From the NCBI RefSeq assembly GCF_000429725.1, contig NZ_AUCK01000001.1:124001-188000 (forward strand): a stretch of DNA of 64,000 bases, given 5' to 3'. This stretch comes from Alkalicoccus chagannorensis DSM 18086. GTDB taxonomy: Bacteria; Bacillota; Bacilli; Bacillales; Salisediminibacteriaceae. This document shows, in pieces, positions 10,451 through 20,901 of this stretch; within the stretch, counting starts at the first letter, position 1; each line of letters begins with the position of its first letter. A program made the translations under genes and the position numbers. The notes under the pieces are model-generated. The model saw only the letters and a list, made by a program, of their open reading frames with translations, was not told the origin of the DNA and ran no database searches.

Positions 10451-13400
10451 ATGACTACTGACCGTGAACAACGCAAAGAACGATTCCGCCTGCTGATGTC
10501 CCAGGTGCAGATGCCGGATGATTTTATGACGAGCTATGCCTCGGATGCCTGGATTGAAAAACTGGAGATTTATCAGGCAGAGAAGAAATGGCACCTGCAC
10601 TTGATGATGCCGGATGTGCTGCCGTTTCCTGCGTTTGAACTGCTGGAATCAAGACTCGTACAGGGGCTGCAGCACATTGCGGATGTGCACGTGTATGTGC
10701 GCACAGAAAATCAGCACTTGGCGGAGGAACGGCTGGAGAGTTACTGGCCTTATTTCGTCGAGAGGCTGCGCCCTTTTACAAACGGACTGATTCAGCGTCT
10801 AGAATCCCAGGTACCGGTGTTATCCGGCATGAAACTGCAGATAGCTGTCACGAATGAAGCAGAGGCGGAAATTTTGAAGCGGCGTGTCGAAGGACCGCTT
10901 CACCAGCTCCTTGCCCGGACGGGGTTCCCCTCCTACCGGATCGAGACTACCGTAAAAGAATCTGCGGAAGATATTCAGCAGTTCCAAAAACAAACGGAAG
11001 AAGAAGATCATAACAAAGTAGTCGAAGCGATGATGGAAAAGAAAAAGCAGCAGGATGAGAACGGAGAAACGAAAGAAGTCAAAGCTGTGACGATCGGTGC
11101 GGAAATCAAAGAGAGTCCGGTGACGATTGCTTCCGTACAGGAAGAAGAAAGAAACATGGTGCTGCAGGGCTATGTGTTTGAAGCGGAGACGAGAGAGCTG
11201 CGGAGCGGAAGGACCTTGCTGACCTTCAAAATCACCGACTATACGGACTCCATGCTGATTAAAATGTTTTCGAACGAAAAAGAAGATGTGCCGCTCATGG
11301 AGGCGGTGAAACCGGGAATCTGGCTGAAGGTGAAGGGGAACGTACAGGCTGATAACTTTATTCAGGACTTGACGATGATGGCCCGGAGCGTCAGGGAAGT
11401 GAAGCCCGCACGGAAAGAAGATCTCGCTGAAAAGAAACGGGTGGAGCTCCACCTGCACACGACGATGAGCCAGATGGATGCAGTGAACAACATCGGTGAT
11501 TACGTAAAACAGGCCAAGGCCTGGGGCCACACAGCAATTGCGCTGACGGATCACGCCGGAGCCCAGGCGTTTCCAGATGCCTATGCAGCTGCAGAAAAAA
11601 ATGACATGAAGATGATTTACGGTGTGGAAGCGAACCTAGTCGATGATGGCGTTCCGATTGCCTATAATGCCTCGGACCGGTCGTTGAAAGAAGACACGTA
11701 TGTTGTATTTGATGTGGAAACTACCGGACTCTCCGCTGTCTATAACAAAGTGATTGAACTTGCGGCTGTGAAAATCCAAAACGGAGAAGTGGTCGATTCA
11801 TTCGAGTCTTTCGCCGATCCAGGAGAACCGCTGTCTGCCACGATTACAAATCTGACAGGTATCACAGATGACATGGTGCGGGGAGAGCCTGAACCGGGAG
11901 AGGTACTCCAGCAGTTCAAGGAGTGGTCCGGGGACGATGTGCTCGTCGCCCATAACGCCAGTTTTGATATGGCTTTTTTAAACGCAGGCTACCAGCGTAT
12001 TGGTCTGGAGAAGGCGCATAACCCGGTTATTGATACGCTGGAACTTGGACGGCTTCTGTATCCGCATTTCAAAAATCATCGGCTGAATACGCTCTGTAAA
12101 AAATTCAATATTGAACTTGTGAGTCATCACCGTGCGATTTATGATGCAGAAGCAACCGGACATCTTCTGTGGAAAATGATCAAGGACTGCCTGGAAAAAG
12201 GAATCACGGTGCATCGGGATCTGAACGAACAAGGTTCTTCCGACGATTACAAAAAGCAGCGCCCTGTTCACTGTACGATTTACGCTCAGAACAAAGAAGG
12301 ATTGAAGCATCTGTATGAGCTGATTTCCAAGGCACATATCGATTATTTCCACCGCGTGCCGAGACTGCCGAGGTCCGTGATCGAGAAGCTGCGCGGTGGT
12401 CTGCTGATCGGATCCGCCTGCGACAATGGGGAAGTATTCGATGCTATCATGCAGAAAGGTCTGGAGGAAGCGAAAGAAACAGCTGCTTTTTATGATTTTC
12501 TGGAGGTGCAGCCGCCTTCCAACTACCAGCACTTGATCGAAAAAGACATTCTGCGCGATGAGCTTGCTGTAAAAGACATCATCAAAGAAATGGTGAAGCT
12601 CGGTGAAGAGACCGGCAAACCCGTCTGTGCTACAGGCAATGTTCATTATCTCCATAAGGAAGACTGGATCTACAGAAAAATTCTTATTGCCTCTCAGGGA
12701 GGGGCTAATCCGCTGAACAGGCAGCGGCTGCCGGAAGTACATTTCCGTACGACCGACGAGATGCTGCAGGCCTTCTCATTTCTATCGGAGGAAAAGGCAG
12801 CGGAGATCGTCGTAGATAATACGAACGCCGTAGCCGACCGGATCGATCACATCAAGCCGATTCCCGATGACCTGTATACGCCTCATATCGAGGGTGCAGA
12901 TGAGGAGATGCGTCAGCTCTGCTACGACCGGGCGAAATCCCTCTACGGGGAGGAGCTTCCGCAGCTGGTCATCGATCGTCTGGAAAAAGAGCTCACTTCC
13001 ATTATTTCCAACGGGTTCTCTGTTATTTATCTGATTTCACAAAAGCTCGTGAAGAAGTCGTTGAACGACGGATATCTTGTCGGATCACGAGGGTCCGTCG
13101 GTTCCAGTTTTGTAGCGACGATGACGGAAATCACGGAAGTCAATCCACTCCCGCCGCATTACGTCTGCCCTTCATGCCGGCATTCGTACTTCTTTAACGA
13201 TGGCAGCGTCGGCTCGGGCTTTGATCTTCCCGATAAAGACTGTGAATCATGTGGGACACCGTACAATAAAGATGGCCATGACATTCCTTTTGAAACGTTT
13301 CTCGGATTCAAAGGCGATAAAGTTCCCGACATCGATTTGAACTTCTCTGGTGAGTACCAGCCGGTAGCCCACAATTATACGAAAGAACTGTTCGGTGAAG

Positions 13401-14746
13401 ATTATGTCTATCGTGCCGGGACGATCGGGACTGTCGCTGAGAAGACAGCATACGGATTTGTGCGCGGATATGAAAACGATGAAGAAATGCAGCTGCGTGG
13501 AGCGGAAATCGACCGGCTCGTGCAGGGCTGCACAGGAGTGAAGCGGACGACTGGTCAGCACCCGGGCGGCATCATCGTCGTCCCTGATCATCTGGACATT
13601 TATGACTTCTCTCCGATTCAGTTTCCCGCAGACGACCGCGAGTCGGAATGGAAAACAACGCACTTTGACTTCCATTCGATTCATGACAACCTGCTGAAGC
13701 TTGATATTCTCGGCCACGATGACCCGACCGTCATCCGCATGCTCCAGGATTTAAGCGGAATGGATCCGACAACGATTCCGGTGGATGATCCGGAAGTGTT
13801 TAAGCTGTTCAGCGGTACGGAATCTTTAGGAGTGACGGAAGAACAGATTATGTGCAAAACGGGCACATACGGCATTCCGGAGTTCGGTACAAGATTCGTC
13901 CGGCAGATGCTGGAGGAAACAAAACCATCCACGTTCAGTGAACTCGTCCAGATCTCCGGGCTTTCCCACGGAGCTGATGTGTGGCTCAATAACGCAGCAG
14001 ATCTGATCGCTGCCGGCACGTGTGAGCTGAAAGACGTCATCGGCTGCCGGGATGACATCATGGTCTACTTGATGTATAAAGGGCTCGATCATCCGCTTGC
14101 ATTCAAAATCATGGAGTTTGTGAGGAAAGGGCGCGGCCTGGAGCAGGAGTGGATCGACGAAATGAAGAAGCACGGGGTGCCGGACTGGTACATCGGCTCG
14201 TGCCTGAAAATCAAGTACATGTTCCCGAAAGCCCACGCAGCGGCCTATGTCCTGATGGCTGTCCGCATTGCATATTTCAAAGTGCATGAACCGCTCATGT
14301 TTTATGCGGCGTACTTTACCGTCCGGGCCGATGATTTCGATCTGGATACCATGGTACGCGGATCAGCTTCGATCCGCAGTGTGATCGAAGACATTCATGG
14401 CAAAGGGCTGGACGCTTCGCCGAAAGAAAAAAGTCTCGTGACGGTGCTGGAACTGGCGCTGGAAATGTGCGAGCGCGGGTATGCTTTCCAGAAAGTAGAC
14501 TTGTACGAATCGAAAGCAACCGAATTCCAGGTGAAAGACGGAGGGCTTCTGCCGCCGTTCAATGCGGTCACCGGTGTTGGAACCAACGCTGCGATTGCGA
14601 TTGAGAAGGCTCGAGCGGATGGAGAATTCCTCTCGAAAGAAAACCTGCGTGAGCGCACGAAGGTGACGAAAAGTGTCATCGAGAAGCTGGACGAGCACGG
14701 ATGTCTCGAAGGGCTTCCCGATTCTAATCAGCTCTCGCTCTTCTAA
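10451..14746 (+). CDS. polC: DNA polymerase III alpha subunit, PolC type
   Basis: Replicative polymerase of low-GC Gram-positives. Domains in order over 1431 residues: N-terminal region and OB fold; PHP domain opening with ELHLHTT (about 331) and split by the exonuclease; DEDDh proofreading exonuclease starting VFDVETTGL (about 420); second PHP part; zinc site CPSC...CESC (about 905-935); catalytic PDIDLNF (about 960); [11 protein letters not shown]-terminal helix-hairpin-helix and the beta-clamp motif QLSLF at the extreme end. The ATG at 10451 follows AAAAGAGGTG and is preferred to an in-frame TTG at 10433. Length matches B. subtilis PolC. It is a stand-alone gene between two terminators. 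Confidence 0.98.
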   Translation: MTTDREQRKERFRLLMSQVQMPDDFMTSYASDAWIEKLEIYQAEKKWHLHLMMPDVLPFPAFELLESRLVQGLQHIADVHVYVRTENQHLAEERLESYWPYFVERLRPFTNGLIQRLESQVPVLSGMKLQIAVTNEAEAEILKRRVEGPLHQLLARTGFPSYRIETTVKESAEDIQQFQKQTEEEDHNKVVEAMMEKKKQQDENGETKEVKAVTIGAEIKESPVTIASVQEEERNMVLQGYVFEAETRELRSGRTLLTFKITDYTDSMLIKMFSNEKEDVPLMEAVKPGIWLKVKGNVQADNFIQDLTMMARSVREVKPARKEDLAEKKRVELHLHTTMSQMDAVNNIGDYVKQAKAWGHTAIALTDHAGAQAFPDAYAAAEKNDMKMIYGVEANLVDDGVPIAYNASDRSLKEDTYVVFDVETTGLSAVYNKVIELAAVKIQNGEVVDSFESFADPGEPLSATITNLTGITDDMVRGEPEPGEVLQQFKEWSGDDVLVAHNASFDMAFLNAGYQRIGLEKAHNPVIDTLELGRLLYPHFKNHRLNTLCKKFNIELVSHHRAIYDAEATGHLLWKMIKDCLEKGITVHRDLNEQGSSDDYKKQRPVHCTIYAQNKEGLKHLYELISKAHIDYFHRVPRLPRSVIEKLRGGLLIGSACDNGEVFDAIMQKGLEEAKETAAFYDFLEVQPPSNYQHLIEKDILRDELAVKDIIKEMVKLGEETGKPVCATGNVHYLHKEDWIYRKILIASQGGANPLNRQRLPEVHFRTTDEMLQAFSFLSEEKAAEIVVDNTNAVADRIDHIKPIPDDLYTPHIEGADEEMRQLCYDRAKSLYGEELPQLVIDRLEKELTSIISNGFSVIYLISQKLVKKSLNDGYLVGSRGSVGSSFVATMTEITEVNPLPPHYVCPSCRHSYFFNDGSVGSGFDLPDKDCESCGTPYNKDGHDIPFETFLGFKGDKVPDIDLNFSGEYQPVAHNYTKELFGEDYVYRAGTIGTVAEKTAYGFVRGYENDEEMQLRGAEIDRLVQGCTGVKRTTGQHPGGIIVVPDHLDIYDFSPIQFPADDRESEWKTTHFDFHSIHDNLLKLDILGHDDPTVIRMLQDLSGMDPTTIPVDDPEVFKLFSGTESLGVTEEQIMCKTGTYGIPEFGTRFVRQMLEETKPSTFSELVQISGLSHGADVWLNNAADLIAAGTCELKDVIGCRDDIMVYLMYKGLDHPLAFKIMEFVRKGRGLEQEWIDEMKKHGVPDWYIGSCLKIKYMFPKAHAAAYVLMAVRIAYFKVHEPLMFYAAYFTVRADDFDLDTMVRGSASIRSVIEDIHGKGLDASPKEKSLVTVLELALEMCERGYAFQKVDLYESKATEFQVKDGGLLPPFNAVTGVGTNAAIAIEKARADGEFLSKENLRERTKVTKSVIEKLDEHGCLEGLPDSNQLSLF

Positions 14747-14759
14747 GACCGGCGCCGGT

Positions 14760-14791
14760 TTGCATCACACTCGGCGCTGTGGTATTATAAT
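14760..14791 (+). promoter_or_regulatory. putative sigma-A promoter of the rimP-nusA operon
   Basis: TTGCAT (14760-14765), a 17-base spacer and TATTAT (14783-14788) lie directly after polC; an overlapping TATAAT (14786-14791) would give a 20-base spacer. Predicted start near 14795-14798, about 20 bases before a terminator hairpin. Confidence 0.6.
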
Positions 14792-14817
14792 GACAGACAG
14801 CGCGATACGACCGGACC

Positions 14818-14848
14818 GAAAGAGTGGGAGCTTCCCACTCTTTCTTTT
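14818..14848 (+). terminator. terminator / leader attenuator upstream of rimP-nusA
   Basis: GAAAGAGTGGGA (14818-14829) pairs perfectly with TCCCACTCTTTC (14833-14844) over a GCT loop and is followed by TTTTGC, a short U-tract. It can end polC transcripts. Because the predicted rimP promoter is upstream of it, it also sits in the operon leader, where NusA-stimulated termination could give autoregulation. Confidence 0.8.
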
Positions 14849-14889
14849 GCGGTAAAGCACCTATACAGCTGAACAGAAAGGAGGAAAAG

Positions 14890-15360
14890 GTGACAATGAC
14901 GATACAGGAACGTGTCGAAAACGTGGTTCATCCTATCCTGGAACAAGAGGGTCTGGAGCTGGTGGACGTTGAATTCACGAAAGAAGGGAAACACTGGTTT
15001 CTCCGTGTATTCATCGATTCCCCAACCGGGGTGGACCTTGATGACTGTACGAAAGTAAGCGAACAGCTGAGCGAAAAGCTGGACGCAGAAGACCCTGTAG
15101 AACAGGCGTATTACCTGGAAGTGTCTTCCCCTGGAGCCGAGCGGCCGCTCAAAAAGCAGAAAGATGTTGAAAATGCTGTCGGCCGTCATGTGTACGTGTC
15201 AACCTATGCCCCCATCGACGGCATGAAAGTATTCGAAGGCGTACTGGAAGCATTCGATCACGACATCCTTTTTATAAAAGTGAACATGAAAGGCCGCTTT
15301 AAAACATTCGAAGTACCTTACCAGCAGGTAGCAAAAGCCCGGCTGGCCGTTGCATTCTAG
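14890..15360 (+). CDS. rimP: ribosome maturation factor RimP
   Basis: Assists 30S subunit assembly. The 156-residue protein shows the YlxS/RimP signatures LELVDVEF (about 21-28), WFLRVFID and YYLEVSSPGAERPLKK (about 76-91), and ends ARLAVAF as in Bacillus. The GTG at 14890 is chosen, five bases after AAAGGAGG, since it gives the same N-terminal length as B. subtilis RimP. The ATG at 14896 is the alternative. It is first gene of the nusA operon, 46 bases ahead of nusA. Confidence 0.95.
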   Translation: MTMTIQERVENVVHPILEQEGLELVDVEFTKEGKHWFLRVFIDSPTGVDLDDCTKVSEQLSEKLDAEDPVEQAYYLEVSSPGAERPLKKQKDVENAVGRHVYVSTYAPIDGMKVFEGVLEAFDHDILFIKVNMKGRFKTFEVPYQQVAKARLAVAF

Positions 15361-15406
15361 GCATCGGCCGATTCCCGGAAATGACTGAAAGGGGGACGCA
15401 GGCTCC

Positions 15407-16558
15407 ATGAACAGTGAATTTATGGATGCATTGACCGTCATCGAGAAAGACAAAGGAATTGATAAAGAGATTATTCTGGAAGCTATTGAACAGGCTTTGA
15501 TCACCGGCTATAAGCGGAACTTCAACTCCGCTCAGAACGTCCGTGTCGACATTGACAGAGAAAATGGAGAAATCCGTGTATTCGCCAGAAAAGAGGTTGT
15601 CGAAGAAGTTTTCGATGCGAGACTGGAAATTTCCCTTGTGGAAGCGCACGATATCAATCCACTCTATGAAGTGGATGACGTGGTGGAAATCGAAGTTACG
15701 CCGAGGGATTTTGGACGGATCGCAGCTCAGACAGCCAAGCAGGTTGTAACCCAGCGTGTGCGCGAAGCGGAGCGCGGGATTATTTATTCGGATTTCATTG
15801 ATAGAGAAGAGGATATCATGACCGGCATTGTCCAGCGTCAGGATCACCGCTTCATCTACGTCGATCTCGGAAAAGTGGAAGCATTGATGCCCTTGAATGA
15901 GCAGATGCCGACCGAGTCCTACAAGCACAATGACCGGATCAAGGCCTTCATTACAAAAGTGGAAAAGACCACCAAAGGGCCTCAAATCATGATTTCCCGG
16001 ACACATCCCGGGCTGCTGAAGCGTTTATTTGAACTTGAAGTTCCGGAGATATACGATGGAACTGTCGATGTCATGTCCGTTTCCAGAGAAGCCGGAGAAA
16101 GATCAAAAATTGCGGTCCATGCGGAAGATGAAGAAATCGATCCCGTTGGTTCTTGTGTAGGGCCACGCGGTCAGCGTGTGCAGACGATCGTCGATGAACT
16201 GAAAGGTGAAAAAATCGACATTGTCCGCTGGTCTGAAGACCCGAAAGTCTATGTCGCCAATGCTCTCAGCCCATCTAAAGTACTCAAGGTGACGGTGAAC
16301 GAAGAAGAGAAGATGACGCAGGTGATTGTACCGGACTACCAGCTGTCGCTCGCGATCGGAAAACGCGGTCAGAACGCACGTCTTGCTGCTAAGCTGACAG
16401 GCTGGAAAATCGATATAAAGAGTGAATCGGAAGCAGAGGAACTCGGCCTGCTGGACGAACAGGAAGCAGAAGAGCTGGAAGCTTTCTCCACTCCGGAAGC
16501 AGCATCGACCGATGATGTAGCCGGATGGCTCTCTGATGATGATGATGATCAGTACTAA
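15407..16558 (+). CDS. nusA: transcription termination/antitermination factor NusA
   Basis: Binds RNA polymerase and nascent RNA, enhancing pausing and intrinsic termination. The 383-residue protein contains the N-terminal RNAP-binding domain, an S1 domain (VQRQDHRFIYVDLGKVEAL, about 140-158), and two KH domains, including PVGSCVGPRGQRVQTI (about 246-261) and AIGKRGQNARLA (about 316-327). It ends with an acidic tail as in Firmicutes, without the gamma-proteobacterial AR repeats. The ribosome site GAAAGGGGG is spaced rather far (about 11 bases) from the ATG. It is followed by ylxR. Confidence 0.98.
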   Translation: MNSEFMDALTVIEKDKGIDKEIILEAIEQALITGYKRNFNSAQNVRVDIDRENGEIRVFARKEVVEEVFDARLEISLVEAHDINPLYEVDDVVEIEVTPRDFGRIAAQTAKQVVTQRVREAERGIIYSDFIDREEDIMTGIVQRQDHRFIYVDLGKVEALMPLNEQMPTESYKHNDRIKAFITKVEKTTKGPQIMISRTHPGLLKRLFELEVPEIYDGTVDVMSVSREAGERSKIAVHAEDEEIDPVGSCVGPRGQRVQTIVDELKGEKIDIVRWSEDPKVYVANALSPSKVLKVTVNEEEKMTQVIVPDYQLSLAIGKRGQNARLAAKLTGWKIDIKSESEAEELGLLDEQEAEELEAFSTPEAASTDDVAGWLSDDDDDQY

Positions 16559-16577
16559 GTAACAGGAGGGGTCCCTC

Positions 16578-16850
16578 ATGTCCAAAAAGAAAACCCCGCT
16601 GCGTAGATGTGTCGTGACGCAGGAAATGAAGCCGAAAAAAGAGCTGATCCGCGTTGTGCGCTCCCCTGAAGGTGAAGTCACGGTGGATACAACATCCAAA
16701 AAGTCAGGCCGCGGCGCTTACGTGTCGAGTGATGAACAAGTAATCGAAGATGCACGAAAAAAAGGGGTGCTCAGCAGACATCTGAAGGCAGAAGTGCCGG
16801 ATGCTGTGTATGATGATATGCTCCGTATTCATTTGAGGAGCAGACTATGA
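16578..16850 (+). CDS. ylxR: YlxR family RNA-binding protein (RnpM)
   Basis: A 90-residue basic protein of the YlxR (DUF448) family, with the KTPLRRCVVTQEMKPKKEL opening and the GRGAYV motif (about residues 45-50). The B. subtilis homologue binds RNA and has been reported to modulate RNase P, and earlier work described it as nucleoid-associated. AGGAGGGG lies ahead of the ATG. Its stop overlaps the ylxQ start (ATGA), and it sits between nusA and infB as in most Firmicutes. Confidence 0.93.
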   Translation: MSKKKTPLRRCVVTQEMKPKKELIRVVRSPEGEVTVDTTSKKSGRGAYVSSDEQVIEDARKKGVLSRHLKAEVPDAVYDDMLRIHLRSRL

Positions 16851-17158
16851 ATGAGAAACAGAAACAGCTTCTCGGTCTGATGCAGCGCGCAGGCGCGCTG
16901 AAGACAGGAGAAGAACAATGTATCGCATCCGTTCAGAAGCGCCGCGCAAAAGCGGTCATTCTCGCGTCAGATGCCGGTGTTAATACAAGCAAAGTCTTTC
17001 ATAACAAGTGTCATTCCTATCAAGTGCCCCTCTACAGAGGGGGGACGAAAGAAGAAATGGGACGTGCCCTCGGAAAAGAAAGCAGAGTGGCAGCGGCAGT
17101 TGAAGACAGCGGCTTTGCCGAAGCGTACCGGAAACAGGAAGAGAAGCGGGAGTCTTAA
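16847..17158 (+). CDS. ylxQ: L7Ae-family K-turn RNA-binding protein YlxQ
   Basis: A 103-residue L7Ae/L30e/S12e/Gadd45-fold protein that in B. subtilis binds kink-turns and is found with ribosomes. Visible family features are LGLMQRAGALKTGEEQC near the N-terminus, AKAVILASDAG (about residues 36-46), and VPLYRGGTKEEMGRALGK (about 62-79). It overlaps ylxR by four bases (ATGA), indicating coupling, and is followed by infB after 33 bases. Confidence 0.93.
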   Translation: MNEKQKQLLGLMQRAGALKTGEEQCIASVQKRRAKAVILASDAGVNTSKVFHNKCHSYQVPLYRGGTKEEMGRALGKESRVAAAVEDSGFAEAYRKQEEKRES

Positions 17159-17191
17159 CTTCCGTCTACCATAGATCAAGGAGGTACGTAT

Positions 17192-19285
17192 ATGAAAAAA
17201 ATGCGTATTTATGAGTATGCCAAAGAAAAAAACATGTCCAGCAAAGAAGTCATCAACAAATTGAAGAATCACAATATAGAAGTGAACAATCACATGAGTG
17301 TGATTACAGAGGACACAATCAAAAAACTGGAAGGCGGAACAGAGGAAAAGACAGTTGCCTCTACGCCGAAGCGTTCCAGCGATAAAAACTCGGTGAAGGA
17401 AAAGAAATCCACGCCGCAGCAGAAACAGAATCAGAACAAGCCGGGAAACCGTGGCGGCGGTCAGAAACGCGGAAAAGGACCAAACAAGCGTGGACGTAAG
17501 CCGCAGAATACGAAGCTGAAGTCACAGAAGCCGGCGCCGGAGCACATTACGTTCCAGCAGCCGATCACGGTCGGTGAACTTGCAGACAAGTTTCATCGCG
17601 AACCATCAGAATTAATCAAAAAACTGATGACACTCGGCACGATGGCAACGATCAATCAGGAGCTGGATAAAGATACCGTCGATCTCCTCGGGGTCGAGTT
17701 TGGTATTACGACCGAAGAAGAAATCGTCGTTGATGAAACAGAGTTTGAAACCATTGAAGAAGAAGACGATCCAGCGGACCTGAAGGAGCGCAGCCCGGTT
17801 GTGACAATCATGGGGCACGTTGACCATGGTAAGACGACGCTGCTGGACAGCATTCGCCATACGAAGGTGACGGCGGCGGAAGCAGGTGGCATCACCCAGC
17901 ACATCGGTGCTTACCAGGTTGAAGAAAACGGCAAGAAAATTACATTTCTGGATACTCCCGGCCACGCGGCCTTTACGACCATGCGTGCCCGCGGTGCTCA
18001 GGTTACAGATATCACGATTCTTGTCGTTGCAGCGGATGACGGCGTCATGCCGCAGACGATTGAAGCTATCAACCACGCTAAAGCTGCAGAAGTACCAATC
18101 ATTGTTGCTGTCAATAAAATTGATAAGGAAGGCTCCAATCCAGACCGTGTCATGCAGGAGCTGACGGAACACGGACTGGTCGCGGAAGCATGGGGCGGAG
18201 AAACTATCTTTGTCAATGTCTCGGCGATACAAGGGGAAGGGATCGATGACCTTCTGGAAATGATCCTTCTCGTATCTGAAGTGGAAGAGCTCAAAGCGAA
18301 CCCGGATAAAGAAGCACACGGTACCGTAGTAGAGGCCGAACTGGACCGCGGCCGCGGCCCAGTAGCAACGCTGCTCGTTCAGGGCGGTACGCTGCAGGTG
18401 GGAGATCCTGTCGTCGTCGGTACGACATTCGGTAAAGTACGTGCGATGGTCAACGACGTAGGCAGACGCGTGAAAAGCGCTGGACCATCCGAACCGGTTG
18501 AAATTACCGGATTGAACGGCGTACCGTCCGCCGGAGATCAGTTCAAAGTCTTCCAGGATGAGAAAAAAGCACGTTCTATCGGGGAAACCCGCGCTATGAA
18601 AGAGAAAGTGGCCAATCGTAAAGAAAACTCCACGGTGACGCTGGATGATTTGTTCGACCAGATTCAGCAGGGTGATATTAAAGATATTAATCTGATCGTT
18701 AAAGCGGATGTTCAAGGTTCCGCCGAAGCGATGAAGAGCTCCCTGGAGAAAATCGAAGTGGAAGGCGTGAAGGTTAACATCATTCACACTGGAGTCGGCG
18801 CTATTGCCGAATCCGACATCATTCTCGCTTCTGCATCCAACGCGATCATTATCGGCTTCAACGTACGTCCGGATGTGAACGCGAAGCGGACCGCAGATGC
18901 TGAAAATGTAGACATTCGTCTGCACCAGGTTATTTACGCAGCGATCGAAGAAGTGGAAGCGGCGATGAAAGGACTGCTGGATCCTATTTATCAGGAAAAA
19001 GTAATTGGTCAAGCAGAAGTCCGTCAAGTATTTAAGGTATCCCGCATCGGCTCGATTGCCGGCTCCTACGTAACGGACGGAAAAATCGTCCGAAACGGAA
19101 AAGCGCGTCTTATCCGCGATGGGGTTGTTCTCTTTGACGGTGAGATTGCCGACTTAAAACGTTTTAAAGACGATGTCCGAGAAGTAGCGAAAAACTACGA
19201 ATGTGGTATCACACTCAGCAAATTCAACGATATCCGAGAAGGCGATCAGATCGAAGCGTACGTGATGGAAGAGATTAAGCGGTGA
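17192..19285 (+). CDS. infB: translation initiation factor IF-2
   Basis: GTPase that places fMet-tRNA on the ribosome and promotes subunit joining. The 697-residue protein has an N-terminal IF2_N module ([17 protein letters not shown]), a basic low-complexity linker (about residues 50-115), a second IF2_N motif, the G domain with GHVDHGKTT (about 208-216), DTPGH and NKID motifs, and domains II, III and the fMet-tRNA-binding C2 domain. The linker is short, so it is the compact Gram-positive form. AAGGAGG precedes the ATG. The ylxP start overlaps its stop. Confidence 0.98.
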   Translation: MKKMRIYEYAKEKNMSSKEVINKLKNHNIEVNNHMSVITEDTIKKLEGGTEEKTVASTPKRSSDKNSVKEKKSTPQQKQNQNKPGNRGGGQKRGKGPNKRGRKPQNTKLKSQKPAPEHITFQQPITVGELADKFHREPSELIKKLMTLGTMATINQELDKDTVDLLGVEFGITTEEEIVVDETEFETIEEEDDPADLKERSPVVTIMGHVDHGKTTLLDSIRHTKVTAAEAGGITQHIGAYQVEENGKKITFLDTPGHAAFTTMRARGAQVTDITILVVAADDGVMPQTIEAINHAKAAEVPIIVAVNKIDKEGSNPDRVMQELTEHGLVAEAWGGETIFVNVSAIQGEGIDDLLEMILLVSEVEELKANPDKEAHGTVVEAELDRGRGPVATLLVQGGTLQVGDPVVVGTTFGKVRAMVNDVGRRVKSAGPSEPVEITGLNGVPSAGDQFKVFQDEKKARSIGETRAMKEKVANRKENSTVTLDDLFDQIQQGDIKDINLIVKADVQGSAEAMKSSLEKIEVEGVKVNIIHTGVGAIAESDIILASASNAIIIGFNVRPDVNAKRTADAENVDIRLHQVIYAAIEEVEAAMKGLLDPIYQEKVIGQAEVRQVFKVSRIGSIAGSYVTDGKIVRNGKARLIRDGVVLFDGEIADLKRFKDDVREVAKNYECGITLSKFNDIREGDQIEAYVMEEIKR

Positions 19286-19563
19286 CCATTGGCGTGCTGA
19301 CGCTCGACGTGCATCTTCCAGATGCCCAGTCATTGAAAGACAAGCGTGCAGTGGTCAAAAGTGTGGCCGACCGCATCCGGCGCCGGTTTAATGTTTCTTT
19401 TTCCGAAATCGACCATCAGCAGGTTTGGCAGCGTGCTGAGTGGGTAGCAGTAGCTGTAAGTGGATCCCGCATTCACGCCGAAAAGGAGCTTCAGTCTGTA
19501 CTGAAGCTCCTGGATCAAGAGCCATTTCTGGAAGTGATGAACGTCCAGTGGGAATGGCTGTAG
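19282..19563 (+). CDS. ylxP: YlxP family protein (DUF503)
   Basis: A 93-residue DUF503 protein with the family opening [20 protein letters not shown] and [18 protein letters not shown] in the middle. Its biochemical role is not established. Conserved location between infB and rbfA suggests a link to ribosome assembly. It starts with GTG four bases inside the end of infB, so translation is coupled. It ends 16 bases before rbfA. Confidence 0.92.
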   Translation: MTIGVLTLDVHLPDAQSLKDKRAVVKSVADRIRRRFNVSFSEIDHQQVWQRAEWVAVAVSGSRIHAEKELQSVLKLLDQEPFLEVMNVQWEWL

Positions 19564-19579
19564 ACTGGAGGGAAAAAGA

Positions 19580-19927
19580 ATGTCCAACGTAAGAGCGAAA
19601 CGGGTGGCGGAGCAGTTAAAAAAAGAAATCTCTGACATTATCCAGCGCGAAGTCAAAGATCCAAGAATTGGTTTTCTGACCGTGACGGATGTCGACATCA
19701 CCGGTGATCTGCAGCAGGCAACGGTATTTGTCACTGTCTATGGAGAAGAAGAGGAAAAGCAGGGAACGCTGCAGGCACTGGAAAAAGCGAAAGGCTTTAT
19801 CCGGACCGAAGCAGGCAGAAGAGTGCAGCTCCGCAAAACACCGGAAATCTATTTTGAGTTCGACGAGAGTATTGAGCGCGGCAACAGAATCGAATCACTG
19901 CTCCGCGATATGCGTGAGCGCGAATAG
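19580..19927 (+). CDS. rbfA: ribosome-binding factor A
   Basis: Late 30S assembly and cold-adaptation factor that binds near 16S helix 1. The 115-residue protein has the KH-like fold signatures [20 protein letters not shown] (start) and [15 protein letters not shown] (about 35-49), and ends [16 protein letters not shown] lies before the ATG. It is last in the rimP-nusA operon, closed by two hairpins at 19938-20009. Confidence 0.96.
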   Translation: MSNVRAKRVAEQLKKEISDIIQREVKDPRIGFLTVTDVDITGDLQQATVFVTVYGEEEEKQGTLQALEKAKGFIRTEAGRRVQLRKTPEIYFEFDESIERGNRIESLLRDMRERE

Positions 19928-19937
19928 ATCCTGGGAG

Positions 19938-20009
19938 GCTGCAGGTTGACCTGCAGCAGCTCCTCTGACGATCCCCCGCCGGAAGCACCCGCTTTCCGGC
20001 GGTTTTTTT
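19938..20009 (+). terminator. double hairpin with intrinsic terminator after rbfA
   Basis: First a perfect GCTGCAGG/CCTGCAGC stem with a TTGA loop (19938-19957), then CCGCCGGAA (19976-19984) and TTCCGGCGG (19994-20002) followed by seven Ts. The second is a textbook intrinsic terminator. Confidence 0.88.
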
Positions 20010-20229
20010 ATGTGATAAAAATGTATAAGTTTTGGTTCTAAGATAAATGTTGGGGTAGAGGTTCATTTCCGTGGCATTTTTGCTTCCGTTTCAGGCGGAC
20101 GCTTGCCAAGGGGCGCTGCCCTCCACTCTCCTCGCGCTGCGAGGAGGAAGTTCGGACGGCGCTTGATCCCTCTGGCGTCGCCGCCCTTCCCTACTGAGAA
20201 GGGTTCGTTTTGTTTTTCTTTTTGCTACC

Positions 20230-20284
20230 TTGAAAATAGAACATAGGAGTCTATGTTCATCTATCATGGTGCAGTGAGGTTGCA
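20230..20284 (+). repeat. direct repeat D, copy 1
   Basis: This copy runs from TTGAAAATAGAACATAGG through GTGAGGTTGCA and matches 20608-20657 with two substitutions and one 5-base length difference. It contains the perfect palindrome arms GAACATAG/CTATGTTC (20239-20258), which copy 2 lacks. Confidence 0.85.
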
Positions 20285-20322
20285 TGAGTGTCTCTGTTAA
20301 AGGCTGGTGTTGATATAAACAG

Positions 20323-20425
20323 GACGCCTGCGGCTCCTTTTTCTTCGCTTGCCGCGGAGAAATCCTTCCGCTATCCCTTCCTTTCGCCCGGGATGATCGT
20401 CACGATTTCTTTTTCCGCAGGCGTC
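20323..20425 (+). repeat. GC-rich intergenic element with 11-bp inverted ends
   Basis: GACGCCTGCGG (20323-20333) and CCGCAGGCGTC (20415-20425) are perfect inverted complements bounding 81 bases. The interior shares CTTGCCGCGGAG and the right end shares the TTCC(G/A)CAGGCGTC motif with 30487-30564. It resembles the GC-rich interspersed repeats common in alkaliphilic bacilli (recollection, not a search). Confidence 0.6.
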
Positions 20426-20607
20426 TCGAAACATCGCTTTCCCTACGCTTTTTTGATAGAAAATGGGAAAAAGAAACCATCTCTGTCTTTTCTATTGCAA
20501 AGCAAGAACGAGGCGGAGGGGCGCGTCCACGGCAGGCATGCCGAGTTGAAGGGAAGGATCCTTATATTAACAAGGAATAGGAACAGAGCCTTTTATTTAA
20601 AGCTGCA

Positions 20608-20657
20608 TTGAAAATAGAACATAGGAGTTTCATCTATCATCGTGCAGCGAGGTTGCA
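20608..20657 (+). repeat. direct repeat D, copy 2
   Basis: Near-identical to 20230-20284, but the five bases that complete the palindrome in copy 1 are absent, so this copy cannot form the 8-bp hairpin. Confidence 0.85.
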
Positions 20658-20690
20658 GTCCTGAGCCTGTTCAACATGTGAATGAGAACC

Positions 20691-20810
20691 TAAGTTTTCA
20701 TACTGGGGGAAAGCGGCTTTGTCGGCTGCGCGGGAAGCAGAAAGTCGCATGCTTCCCTTAAAGAACCTGCGGCACGCGCCGTTCCGCCTATTTGTTCGGC
20801 GCGGTAAACA
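20691..20810 (+). repeat. interspersed repeat R, copy C (short form)
   Basis: Shares TAAGTTTTCATAC, the CGGGAAGC...GCTTCCC hairpin and CGGCACGCGCCGTTCCG with copies at 46678 and 53243, in the same order and spacing. The hairpin is GGGAAGCA (20732-20739) with TGCTTCCC (20750-20757). The downstream part present in the other two copies is missing. Confidence 0.75.
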
Positions 20811-20901
20811 GAAACACTGGGACTGGTCCGGGACAGCATAGTTCTCACGTTCCGCAGTTTTTGGTAAAGTGTAGGGTAGACGAATGGAAGGGGAGTTCAG
20901 C

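Larger units (their letters stand above)
20010..20901 (+). other. rbfA-truB spacer filled with repeats
   Basis: About 890 bases without a credible gene. The spacer holds a duplicated 50-55-base element (20230-20284 and 20608-20657), a GC-rich element flanked by perfect 11-base inverted ends (20323-20425), and copy C of the interspersed R repeat (20691-20810). In B. subtilis rbfA and truB are nearly adjacent. Confidence 0.7.

Noticed and set aside
19928-20901. CRISPR-like repetition in the rbfA-truB spacer
   Set aside because: Only two copies of the 50-mer, spaced by 320 bases, with no regular repeat-spacer pattern and no cas genes.
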